Below are positions 23,278 through 33,424 of a stretch of DNA of 59,259 nt, piece by piece (within the stretch, counting starts at the first letter, position 1; each line of letters begins with the position of its first letter). The stretch lies in NCBI GenBank assembly GCA_025201705.1, contig MU616672.1:1-59259 (forward strand), given 5' to 3'. The translations under genes were made by a program, and so were the position numbers. The notes beneath the pieces are model-generated. The model saw only the letters and a list, made by a program, of their open reading frames with translations. It searched no databases and was not told the origin of the DNA. The DNA is from Dissophora ornata (Eukaryota > Mortierellomycota > Mortierellomycetes > Mortierellales > Mortierellaceae).

Positions 23278-26200
23278 CCTTCTACTCTTCCCCAACCTCC
23301 GCTGATCCAGGATAGCTCTGGCCGTGCCACTGAACCAACCGTCCCGCAATTTTTCGCTAAGAACATGCATCAGCCTTCTGACATCAACAAACTGCCAAAA
23401 GCGGATGAGCGCCTCGAGAGCGTATCCCAGCTCGTTTACTGCCTTGACCTTTTGCGATATCTGCAGTCACCTGAGGATATGCTCGATCAATCGCAACGCG
23501 ACTGGTTAGAAGCTGTTGGAAATGATACAGATGAGCAAGAAAGACTGAGGGCACTGGCGGCCAACCTGCTCAGGGAATTTATTCATGAGAAGCTCAAAGT
23601 TACAAAAGCTGTCGCAGAAGTTGTGTGCCTTGTCCCTGTTCTTGAGAGAGAGGACTTTCAACAGCTACTCCAGAAACTTTTCCATGGCATCGAACAATCC
23701 CAATTACTGAGTTTCAGTATGGCCGAGGGGCTAGCACAACTGGTACAACGCGCTACACGAGGTCATCTCAATGCCGATGATCTGGTCAAGATATTGGACC
23801 TCGTCAGCACACGCTTAAGAGGCACTCATAGCCAATCGCCAGATTATATCAATCAGTTAACACTGACGGTGTCACGCGTCTTGGATTCCATGGCCGATAG
23901 TAAAGTCGAAGGCCTTGACCGCGAAAAACTCCATGGACCTCTCGGTGACTATTTGAAGGAACTACAAGGTAGTTCGGACCCGCACTTGGTCTTTCGGGCC
24001 GCCTACGCCTCTCAAGCTCTACTGTTCGTTCCAGACAACGAAACACCATGGCAAGCCGCGCGGCGGCGCACAGGAAAGGTGGCCAAGGGTGTTTCGGGGT
24101 TAGTGTGCGCAGTGAAGGGTTTGGATCTCAATAAGTTTGTGCAAGGGTTGGGCCATATTCAGGAAGGACTTGCTGGAGCATCGAAGGTCATTACGCTCGC
24201 CAAATGTGCATATGAGGACGTGACCACACTTGCCAGTAGCGGGCAGGAGTTTCTAGACTGCCTCAAACAAGGCTTTAGTTTCAGTTTCAGGCGTGCCTGG
24301 TATCCAGCATTACGGGGTGCAGACGTCTTTCTACAAAGAGGTGAGCTCATCGAGTTCGAGAAACTCGCCTATCATGCACCCTGTCGACTCGATCCCGCCT
24401 TCCAATGGGGAATATGCCAACGGCTAGGGGAACTCTCAGTCAATCTAGAGTGCGACGATGACTCTCGAAAAAGCGCAATCGCATTGCTAGGGGAGATGTA
24501 TCGAAACGATGCGGTCTGGGGCCGACATTCCAACATCAAGCAACTGATCCTCGACATTCTTATGCAGCTAGCAGCTCCGTCTGGAGGTTCCATGCAAGGT
24601 ATGAGCAAGCGAATGATAATGAGCTACATTATAGATGACAGCTGACATTGCTTTAAAAAATGCTCGCAAACCCAGTACTAACAAGGGCAGTTCATATAAA
24701 TGCCATAGCCGCTGGAACCCTGCTGCAGGAGCTAGAGAAGGACGGTGACGACAAAAAACAGAAAGTTTATCGATCTTGTCGCGATGGAGGCCCAGGCTTA
24801 CATACATTAAAGGTCGCCTCCCTTCCGCCATTGTCTCCATCCCTGCTCGACCGCGTTCAGAGCAAAGTCGACGTTGAAGGCAGTCTGCGCCAACTGAAAA
24901 AGCGAAAACTAGACAGTAGAGTTGAAGGCGTGTATATTCCTCCACAAGCCAAGGCTAACCAAAAAGGTCGCGACGATGCGCGGTTCGATTTGATGCCCAA
25001 AGTCACGGAGTTCCTAGCCAGTCAACAAAAGGTGTTTTTACTGTTAGGAGATTCCGGAGCAGGAAAATCCACCTTTAACCAGAAACTTGAGCGCGACTTG
25101 TGGCACAGCTACAAGAAAAAGGATGGCCGGATCCCGCTGTTAATCACCTTGGCAGCAATCCACAACCCTGAACATGATATGGTCGCCAAACAGCTACGGA
25201 GTGAAGGGTTAACTGAACCTCAAATCCGAGAGCTGAAGGGATGCCGCGAGTTCATCTTGATTTGCGATGGGTATGACGAGGGTCATCAGACTTGCAACCT
25301 ATACACGAGCAACCGACTGAATTTACGAGGAGAATGGTGCGCTCAAATGGTAATCAGCTGCGGTAGAGAGTACCTTGGCGCCGATTATCGGGATCGCTTC
25401 CAGCCAATGGACCACAATCATAAAGCAGATTCGGCTCTGTTTCAAGAGGCCATCATTGCACCATTCTCAAGGGATTAAATTCAAGAATATGTCAATCAAT
25501 TCGTGGCTACGAAGAGTCCGCAGTGGAAGGCCTCTGACTACCTGCAAACACTTGATCGGATTTCCGGCATGAAAGACCTAGTGACGAACCCGTTTCTTTT
25601 GTCCCTATCGTTGGAAGTACTACCGGACATGGTGGGTCCTGGACAAAATCTTTCCGCGACCCGTATCACTAGAGTGGCATTGTATGACAAGTTCGTGGAG
25701 CAATGGCTGGAGCGCAGCAAAAAGCGACTAGTCGAGAGTGTGGGCGAACCAGAGAGGAAAGCTTTTGAGAATTTAATCGACGAGGGTTTTACGGAGCAAG
25801 GCATCGTGTATTTAAAAGACTTGGCGACGGCGATCTTCGAGAATCATGCGGATAATTCGGTGGTTACCTATTCGACTTCTCGGGACAAAGGGTCATGGAA
25901 AGAGAAATTCTTCAGCCAAGAGGACGAGAAGAAACTTATACGTGAGGCCTGTCCCTTGAACCGCAGCGGCAACCAGTACAGCTTTATCCATCGATCGGTT
26001 TTGGAGTACTGTTTGGCGCGCGCAGTATTTGAGCCGCAACAAGAAGGAAAGGGCGCACTGACCACAGCGGAGCTAACATCGAACGCATTACGTCGAGGGA
26101 GCGTCGATTCGGCTTACAGCTTTGATAGTGAAGGCGCTTTGGAGGAAGTTGTCGCAATTGAACAACCGATACTTGATTCGCCATTGGGGCGGAAGAATCT

Positions 26201-26574
26201 TGTAGGCGAGCCGTCAATTCTGCGGTTCTTGGCGGAGCGTTTGAAACAGGAGTCGCTCTTCAAGGAGCAACTACTGGCAATCATTCAACGATCGAAAACA
26301 AAAACGGACGATTTCGTAACTGTGCGCAGGGCAGCAGCCAATGCGATAACGATTTTGGTCACGGCAGGTGTACAATTCAATGGGATGGACTTAAAAGGCA
26401 TCCAGGTTCCAGGAGCAGATCTGAGTAATGGCTCATTCGAATCTGCACAGTTGCAAGGAGCAGATTTGAGAAAGGTTGTCTTTCAGAGTGCTTCACTGAG
26501 TGGAGCTAATTTAAGCGAGGCACTGATGTCAGGGGCATACTTTGGTGAGTTGCCATTTATTCAAGAAGACAGTC

Positions 26575-28310
26575 AAGTCAGGAGCTGTGCATATTCGCCG
26601 GACGGAAAATCACTCGTAGTCGGTCTTGCCGATGGCAATATTTGCACCTATGAAACTTCGACCCGGAAAAGAACAAAGATCATAAATAGCCAGAGCCAAC
26701 TGGTCCGGAGCATATCTTATTCGCCAAAAGGTGGCCAGATTGCGTCGTGCAGCAGTGATGAGACTGTGCGGCTGTGGGATACTGAGACAGGAAATTGCGT
26801 CCATATTCTAAGTGGCCACGAGTATACGGTCACGAGCGCCGTGTATTCGCCGAACGGAGACCAGGTTGTGTCGTGCGGTCGGGACAGCACAGTGCGGCTG
26901 TGAAGCGTAGAAACCGGAGAATGCCTCCGTATCATGAAAGGCCATACCTACTATGTTCAAAGCGTCGCGTTCTCGCCAAAAGGAGGCCAGATTGCCTCTG
27001 GCAGTGATGACATGACAGTGCGGCTGTGGGACGCGGAAACAGGAGAATGCCTCTTTGTTATGGATGGCCATACTAACCAAGTTTCAAGCGTCGCATATTC
27101 ACCAAAAGGCGACCGAGTCGTGTCTGGTAGTTTCGACAAGACAGTGCGACTGTGGAATGTCGAGGACGGAAAATGCTGCCTCACCTTGAACGGCCATGGC
27201 GAGGTTATTCAGAGCGTTGCCTATTCTCCAAAAGGCGGTGAGATTGCGTCTTGTAGTCTCGACATGACAGTGCGATTGTGGGACGTTGAAACCGGAGATT
27301 GCCGCCAGACTTTGAGCAGCCATTCTAGAAGTCTTTTGAGCGTTGCGTACTCGCCAGGAGGCGATCAGGTTNNNNNNNNNNNNNNNNNNNNNNNNNNNNN
27401 NNNNNNNNNNNNNNNNNNNNNNNNNNNNNNNNNNNNNNNNNNNNNNNNNNNNNNNNNNNNNNNNNNNNNNNNNNNNNNNNNNNNNNNNNNNNNNNNNNNN
27501 NNNNNNNNNNNNNNNNNNNNNNNNNNNNNNNNNNNNNNNNNNNNNNNNNNNNNNNNNNNNNNNNNNNNNNNNNNNNNNNNNNNNNNNNNNNNNNNNNNNN
27601 NNNNNNNNNNNNNNNNNNNNNNNNNNNNNNNNNNNNNNNNNNNNNNNNNNNNNNNNNNNNNNNNNNNNNNNNNNNNNNNNNNNNNNNNNNNNNNNNNNNN
27701 NNNNNNNNNNNNNNNNNNNNNNNNNNNNNNNNNNNNNNNNNNNNNNNNTGACGCTACAGTGCGACTGTGGGACGTTGAAACCGGAAATCGCCACCGGACC
27801 TTGAGCGGAGAGAGCGGAGCTGTTCGGAGCGTCGCGTATTCGTCAAAGGGTGGTCAGATTGTATCTGGCAGCGATGACGCCAAAGTGCGGGTCTGGGACT
27901 TGAAAACAGGAGATTGCATCCGCGTCATAAGCGGCCACAGCGACTATGTTCACAGCGTCCTGTATTCGCCAAAAGGTGATCACATTGCGTCTGGCAGTGA
28001 GGACAAGACAGTGCGGCTGTGGGACGTTGAGACCGGGGATTGTCTTCAAACCTTTAATGGCCATGATAAGGGTATTCGGAGCATCGTATATTCGCCAAAG
28101 GGTGATCAAATCGCGTCCGGCAGTTGGGACTCCACGGTGCGCCTGTGGGACGTTGCATCGAGTCAGTGTCAAATGGTGATTCAAAATCGCGCTGAAATCA
28201 ATAGCATCGCTTGGTTAGGAATCAAGGATGGAAAGTATTTGACGACTGGTAGTGAGGATCGATCAGTCCGGCTGTGGCACGTCGTAGACAAGGGGAATGA
28301 GAACTGCGTA
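26575..28310 (+). repeat. WD40 repeat array with near-identical 126-bp units
   Basis: Tandem 42-residue WD units of the consensus YSPKGxQIASGSxDxTVRLWDVETGxCxxTLxGHxxxV (gap-containing; each fixed stretch is short). The units are unusually alike at the DNA level, for example GTGCGGCTGTGGGA recurs. The first unit is degenerate and the last two are divergent. The array contains the TGA stop at 26901 and the N gap. Confidence 0.9.
27372..27748. other. assembly gap (377 N)
   Basis: A run of 377 undetermined bases inside the WD40 array. Flanking codons on both sides belong to WD units in the same frame as drawn. Repeat units missing from the assembly cannot be counted. Confidence 0.98.
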
Positions 28311-28800
28311 CAGTTGCGCTGGAGATCTCCACCGGACACGCTTACTCTGAAAGAAACATCTATCTAGGATGCACAAGGACTAAGTCGACTGAATGAGAGG
28401 CTCCTAAACCAGCACGGGGCAGTAGGGGAACCGGTCCCGCAGTAAATATAACTTTTTCGAAGCGAATATAAAGTGGCCGACATGGTGTTGTGGCGTCTAC
28501 GCTTATACTGTCATCAAACAGCATGATTCTTATCAGGAACAACCTACAGTCGGTGGCCCTCGAGTTTATGTACACGTAGTAAACCTTGTTCCCGTCCCTG
28601 AAAACTTACGCCGAGGTATGGAGCCGGCTTCTGGAAGGAGGCATCGGAGCTGCCAAAATTGAAATCAATCTTGCTTATTAAAGAATGGTAGTTGGTAGCG
28701 ATACTTTCAATGCATTTTGGGGGTACTTGCACATGTCTGGAGAGTCTCGAGTTGGTTAGAGTAGAATTCCCGCCAGACAAAGTTAAGACATCTTTCCAGG

Positions 28801-29390
28801 AATGCGACATTTGAAGCTGTACAGAGTGGTGGGAATTGACCCGATTGACGAACTGTGTATCGTTAACCAGTGTCCTGGCTTAGAGTGCCTGATTTGGGAC
28901 TCCAGGTCAACTAACATGACCTCACGTTTGCGGGGCTAGTGAGAGGAGCATAGCCGAAGTTCGAGCGGATGCGTCTGGAGGCAGATGTGGCGGACAAGGA
29001 TGCGGCCTTCATTGCACTTCTGGCTATGTGGCAACATTTCAGTATACCCTAAGACTCCCAAGCCTTTTAATATGAGACTTGGTTACGCCATGGCCATAGA
29101 GATCCTTGCCTCGTGTCTGGTGCTGGAAGTATTGGAATGCGACAACTTGTTGGCGAAGGATACTGTGGAGGGGATACCATGGATCTGCCTTTCATTGCAG
29201 AAATTGGAAGTTGGTTTTGAGTTCATAGAGGATGAGCAGGAAATGCAGCCGCTCGTTTTTGACCGTCTGTCGAAGTTGACTCTGCTACAGGAGCTCGATA
29301 TCAGCTGTGACAGTATGTCCGATACAGGGTATACTAGCAGGTGCGACCTTCGACTACAACGGTTCGATTTAATGGTGTTTATTCAACTGC
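28801..29390 (+). pseudogene. fragment of an F-box / leucine-rich-repeat gene
   Basis: Only LRR pieces remain: MRHLKLYRVVGIDPIDEL with NQCPGLECLIWDS (compare MDQLEFIKCCPGLESLVWHW in the intact gene), then after a stop near 28940 the block LLAKDTVEGIPWICLSLQKL and MQPLVFDRLSKLTLLQELDI (compare LQPLVFGCLSRLDRLERLYI). The frame ends in unrelated sequence near 29390. On the opposite strand at 28544-28810 a short frame beginning MSHSWKDVLTL resembles the second half of an F-box, so an inverted fragment of a further copy may be present (weak). Confidence 0.75.
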
Positions 29391-29402
29391 GCGTCCATAT
29401 GC

Positions 29403-29768
29403 TTAGCTTTTGGGCGCTTTGGAGGATTGTTGCTGCTTCTTTGCCTGATGTTCTAGATCCTTAGCATGACTCTGCTGCACCAATTTTCCTATCTGGGTCA
29501 TTGTCAGACCCCCAGGTCCCTTGATCTTGTCAGGGTCCATTCCTTTGCCAGCCGTTGTCGATTTTGACGCTGAGGTTCCGGACGGACCTGAGCGGCTGTT
29601 GTATGTCCTGGCAACTGTGGCAGACGCAAAGCAACTTGATTCACGGAGCGAAGAAGTCATTGCATGCCGGTGTGGTCTATGGACAAGGACACTTGCTCCT
29701 GAAACAGCGCAGGCTGTGCCGCGCGCGCTGGCCTGCAAGCAGATTGAGTTGAATCGATGAATGGTCAT
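29403..29768 (-). CDS. small hypothetical protein, probably mitochondrial
   Basis: A 121-aa intronless frame. I do not recognise the family. The first ~55 residues lack acidic residues except one Glu, are rich in Arg, Ser, Ala and His, and read like a mitochondrial presequence (MTIHRFNSICLQASARG). The rest is hydrophilic, Ser/Gly then Lys/Gln-rich, with a short segment PGGLTMTQIGKLVQQSHAKD that could form a helix. No TM. The composition and low-complexity tail make this weaker than its neighbours, but the other strand offers nothing better. Confidence 0.45.
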   Translation of the reverse strand: MTIHRFNSICLQASARGTACAVSGASVLVHRPHRHAMTSSLRESSCFASATVARTYNSRSGPSGTSASKSTTAGKGMDPDKIKGPGGLTMTQIGKLVQQSHAKDLEHQAKKQQQSSKAPKS

Positions 29769-30151
29769 GGTGCCTTACCAACTTTGAATGATGGGAATGT
29801 TCATTCGAGTCTTGTGTAATCTCGGGGTTTGAGGAGGCACGTGATGGCTAATTCGTGGGAGAGCTGGACATTGGGTGGCCAGCGTACAGCAACGACGGCA
29901 TGGAGGGAGGAAAATATATTTTGTTGTCAAAGGCGAGGAAGCTTGGTTACATATCTATACTAATTCTACACGGACTTTGGGGCTCTGCGATGGGAGAAGT
30001 ATCGGAATTACAACCACGCATTATCGTCTCATTTTATACAAAGCCTAATGTCACCAATTGCAACTGCACCTGCATTGCTTGCTAGAATGTCCTACACGCG
30101 CGAGATAGCTGCAGTTACGTTATATTTCATTCTATTGGTATTGAACGTCCG
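29769..30151. other. intergenic
   Basis: 383 bp between the small gene's start and the stop of NSE1. Nothing recognisable. Confidence 0.4.
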
Positions 30152-31446
30152 CTATTCCTGGCCATCATCCTCTTCACCTCCCTCGACCTTGACATCATCC
30201 TCAGCCCCTTCCCCTCCATCATCGTCATCTCTTCTCCTTCCTCGCCTCCGGACCTTTGAGGGAGCAGAGGTTCTGTCCGAAAGTCCAATCAGAACTTTGG
30301 CGCTCCATGCGCTATGACACGTCGGACAGACAGGGTTGTTCATATTTTTGAAATAGGCACCAGCACAGTGGTAGTGCAGTCGACACGAACAAGCTGCGAC
30401 TTGGCATCGCTGACCTTTTGTGATAATCTCCATGCACAATGTACATTCCTGGATCTGATCCCCATAAGTCTCCTTAAGATATGTCTGCAGCTCGAGCAGT
30501 GATCGCATTGACAATGAATATGCCCCAGCACTAAATGTAAACAGTGCTTGTTAGCATCATCCTGTGCGAGGTTGCACGAGCATTCTGAAAACGAGGATCA
30601 AATTCAAATCAAACAAGGCATTGCATGAGACGTACGCTGATCTTATGAACCACTTATCTGCCACAAATCTGTCCAACAAGGCTTCAGCTTCTCGTTTTGT
30701 TAATGAAAGCGACTTATTTTCCTTGTTTTTGAGCTGTCCTGCCTCGTGCAATGCTGCTGTGGAGCTAATGCAGTATGCCTCGTCGTCAGCCATCACAATG
30801 GCATCCAACTTGCAACAAAGAAGATTACGTTTAATCAAAGTTAAATAATAGCTCATTGACTTAGTGCCCAATTACGATTGCATCTATACTCCGCATCAAG
30901 AGGACGTTACCAGATGCTTAAAGTACTCCAATTCCGTGGGACTGTATTCCGTTGCGACTTGCGCAATCTTTTGCCCATTTGTGTTTGTCTGTTTTTCGTG
31001 ATATAAGATAGTATGTTGAGAGGCGAGAGCAGTGTATCATGTCCATATACAAAATTGATGGTATCCATGATGTTTGATCCCGAGCAAGGACCTCTGCTGC
31101 TTACTAGTGCCATGACTGGTGCTCCTGATACTTCATCCTGCGCTCGTCTGAATTCCAGTTCCACGCTATTGAGCCCCTCATTTAACTGGGCAATAAAGTC
31201 TGGGAACTGGTCTCGGTCGAATCTATCTGCATTGTCAGTAAGGTGAGTAATACGCGTTAGCATAGGTCGTCGTGGTGTCCGATTAAACTTCAATTTTGCC
31301 ACCAACTTGGGTCAGAGAAACTTGCCATTGGTCGCTGTGCAAACTTGAGAATAAAGATCAATGGCTGTCGCCTCCACCATAAGCCTACGGGATATAGAGG
31401 CCTGCAGGAACAGACGATGAGTATTCGTGAATCCTGAGGAGGCCAT
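30152..31446 (-). CDS. NSE1: SMC5/6 complex subunit Nse1 (variant RING protein)
   Basis: Five exons in coding order (31446-31326, 31226-31105, 30988-30911, 30808-30636, 30530-30152) give 290 aa. The start reads THRLFLQASISRRLM, then LNEGLNSVELEFRRAQDE, ATEYSPTELEYFKHL and a Nse1-type winged-helix region. The C-terminal variant RING has CTLCMEII...CRLHYHCAGAYF...NPVCPTCHSAW. The last ~40 residues are basic then very acidic. Nse1 pairs with Nse3/Nse4 in the SMC5/6 DNA-repair complex and contributes ubiquitin-ligase function (family knowledge). Intron 1 uses a GC donor (ATG|GCAAGT), needed to keep phase. Head-to-head with the kinetochore gene at 31718. Confidence 0.92.
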
Positions 31447-31510
31447 GGTCGGATGCATCAATTGACAAAGTGAGGACGAAAAGACCAATCAAGAATCCCT
31501 GGCTACTCAT

Positions 31511-31594
<84 letters not shown>

Positions 31595-31717
31595 CCACAG
31601 TGGCCCAGCTCGTCAACGAGGACCATCTCTGCTCTCAAACGCGTAAAGCAAGGGAATCTCTTTTCATTCCAGTTATACCAATCAGCTGTTCAAGACTCTC
31701 ATCTAGGACGCAGAAGA
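31447..31717. promoter_or_regulatory. bidirectional promoter of NSE1 and the NKP2-like gene
   Basis: A 271-bp gap between the two start codons; it must hold both promoters. A 79-base A homopolymer occupies about a third of it. No TATA box stands out. Confidence 0.6.
31515..31593 (+). repeat. 79-base poly(A) tract
   Basis: Uninterrupted A from 31515 to 31593, flanked by CATAATT and GCCACAGTGG. No reverse-transcribed gene copy precedes it, so it is not obviously a retroposon tail. It is either a promoter homopolymer or a length-inflated assembly artefact. Confidence 0.9.
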
Positions 31718-32560
31718 ATGAAGGAAAAAGATCTGTTGACCAAGTTCCTTGTCGGGAATGAGCTTCACGACAGCGTAACGTCCCAGCAGTTTGCACAACT
31801 CTTTCCAGCTTCATATCAGTCTCACCCCGAGATCAAAGATCTCTACCGTGCCTACTTGAATGCTCGCCACCAAGTCCGGAGCAAGGTCCGGCGGAATATC
31901 GACATTGAAGTTAGGAGAAACCCCTTCCACTTGGACCAGCAGACCGGATGGGAACTTAGGGGTGGTGTAACGGAAGAGGTTCATGGACTGGACGACGACG
32001 CCACGGTAACTGATGACATGGATATCGAGGTACAGACATGGATCTCCAGAAATTGCGCCTCGATGGATAGAGGAGTTGTAGCTTAAATCTAACAAATAAT
32101 CACCCATAATTCCCTTCATTCAAAAGGACGTTGACAAGCATCTAACATTAGATCAAGCCATCCAGGAACTCTTGCAGGCCGAGAATATTATCAAGAGAGA
32201 AATTGGGCAACTGGAAAAGGAATGCGATGATTTTGCGCAAGAATTCCAGGAGTAAGTTGACAGAACGATGTGGTAAATGCTTATGTTATGTCGCGCTGCA
32301 CGTCCTCCTTCCACGCTTTTAACATGCAACATTCAAATGATATAGACTTGACCGCGAAATGAGCTCCATGGAAGTACCAAATGGAGCTGCGGGTGTCGCG
32401 AACGAAAAGTCCCTGATGGGAGATCTTCAGGTACAGGCGGGTTCTCGCTGAAATGACGTATGACCATGGACTGATATACTAACGAATGGCAATTGCTTAC
32501 GTCTCATAGAGCCTCATAGCGCTTTGCGATTCAATCACAGGCAGTGCACCTATGGAATAG
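31718..32560 (+). CDS. NKP2: kinetochore protein, Cnl2/NKP2 family
   Basis: Four exons (31718-32029, 32127-32251, 32346-32430, 32510-32560) give 190 aa. The N-terminal half matches the family pattern I know: a LLTKFLVGNELHDSV helix, QFAQLFPASYQSHPEIKDLYRAYL, and VRRNIDIEVRR. It is followed by an acidic stretch and a coiled coil (AIQELLQAENIIKREIGQLE...). The family belongs to the COMA/Sim4 part of the inner kinetochore. The last intron has an ACTAAC branch site. Assignment rests on pattern memory of a small fast-evolving family, so it is moderately sure. It is divergent from NSE1 and convergent with PTRHD1 (228 bp between stops). Confidence 0.75.
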
Positions 32561-32788
32561 TCTACATGCTAGTGTTTTCCATGCCACCCATGCGATGCAT
32601 TGCACACGACTTCAACTTGTACCATCACATTGATTTTGTATTTTATAAAGACGTATCGTCGAAACCAAAAAGCGTGTGGTTTTGTCCGCAAATCACACCT
32701 CTGCTATTTCTTTTATGTGTATACAGGGGCATGTCTCTTGAAGCTTGTATCTCTATTTTGAAGACTGTATCGACCTTATATCAAAGAG

Positions 32789-33424
32789 CTATGAGCGAAA
32801 CAAGGAACACTTCTTGAATGCCTCTTTGACCTCTGGACTCCTGCGAATGGGCGATGTAGAAAGGCATGTAAAAATGTCCTCGGGCTGCTCTCTCCATGTG
32901 ACATGGGGTACATCCAGTCCTGATAGACTTGCTGACAAGGACTCAAGGTGTGTGAGATTCTTGACCTAAATCAATACCGGCATTTGTGCCGGGTTAGTTT
33001 AGATGAAAATATAGCAGTGTGTTTTCAAAGTCCTGCGAAAAATCCCAAGTACCGTACCTCGAGGACAACCTTGTGCATATGGTTTAAATCGGCGAGATAC
33101 TCACGGGTATCTTTCAGATCATGTGTTTTGTGCAAGACAGCTGTGGATGCATGGCAGGCTTGGGCAATTACACTGCATATGATAGTAGTCAAAGACAACG
33201 GTTACATTTTCAATCGATCAAATATCCTGAATCAGCGTCCCTGCTGCCATGACTGGCGAAGTTGCCTACCTGCCTGTGGACCATCCAAGAGTCTAGAGTT
33301 CAAGAATTACGATGCTGTTAGACATGTATTTAAGCGATAAGCCATGAAGTTCCACAGCTTGGTAGTTCCTTACCTTAATCAGGTCCTTGCGGATAACGAT
33401 GAACATAGTTAGTGGATCGGCCAT
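32789..33424 (-). CDS. PTRHD1: PTRHD1-type peptidyl-tRNA hydrolase II fold protein
   Basis: Four exons in coding order (33424-33374, 33292-33270, 33172-33058, 32965-32789) give 121 aa. Features: MADPLTMFIVIRKDLIK, then TLGWSTGSVIAQACHASTAV (the PTH2-family G-x-x-x-AQ-x-x-HA signature), DTREYLADLNHMHKVVLEVKN, a HVTWREQPEDIFTCLS segment (matching WIEQPEN-type motifs of PTRHD1), and a Lys-rich end. Whether PTRHD1 proteins still cleave peptidyl-tRNA is unsettled. Exon 2 is a 23-nt micro-exon carrying part of the active-site loop. The start at 33424 has a perfect CCACCATGG context; an in-frame Met at 33484 would add 20 residues. Confidence 0.88.

Larger units (their letters stand above)
22489..28367 (+). 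pseudogene. NACHT-pentapeptide-WD40 STAND protein (NLR-like), interrupted by two in-frame stops and an assembly gap
   Basis: Exons 22489-22805, 22935-24598 and 24691-28367 give about 1,885 codons. Intron 2 has a perfect TACTAAC site. Architecture: helical N terminus (1-105); a 32-residue Ser/Thr/Ala/Val repeat x3 (about 125-220); a long all-helical region, probably ARM/HEAT-like (about 245-660); NACHT NTPase with Walker A GDSGAGKS (25047-25070) and Walker B FILICDGYDE (about 25252-25278); a helical post-NACHT part; pentapeptide repeats (ADLSNGSFESAQLQGADL, near 26420-26550); then about ten visible 42-residue WD40 repeats. Proteins of this class act as signal-sensing oligomerising switches; fungal relatives include HET-type incompatibility proteins (family knowledge). 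The frame is broken by TAA at 25476-25478 (codon about 923, after the NACHT core) and TGA at 26901-26903 (codon about 1398, in place of the Trp of VRLWD). The frame is otherwise continuous. Either recently inactivated, or containing errors. Confidence 0.85.

Noticed and set aside
22915..23370. Antisense open frames over the 96-bp repeats (Arg/Ser-rich)
   Set aside because: A repeat period divisible by three with no stop in any frame opens all frames; the plus-strand frame continues into the NACHT protein.
31515..31593. Poly(A) tract as a retrotransposon or processed-gene tail
   Set aside because: No coding remnant upstream of the tract and no target-site duplication visible; the space before it is the NSE1 5' flank.
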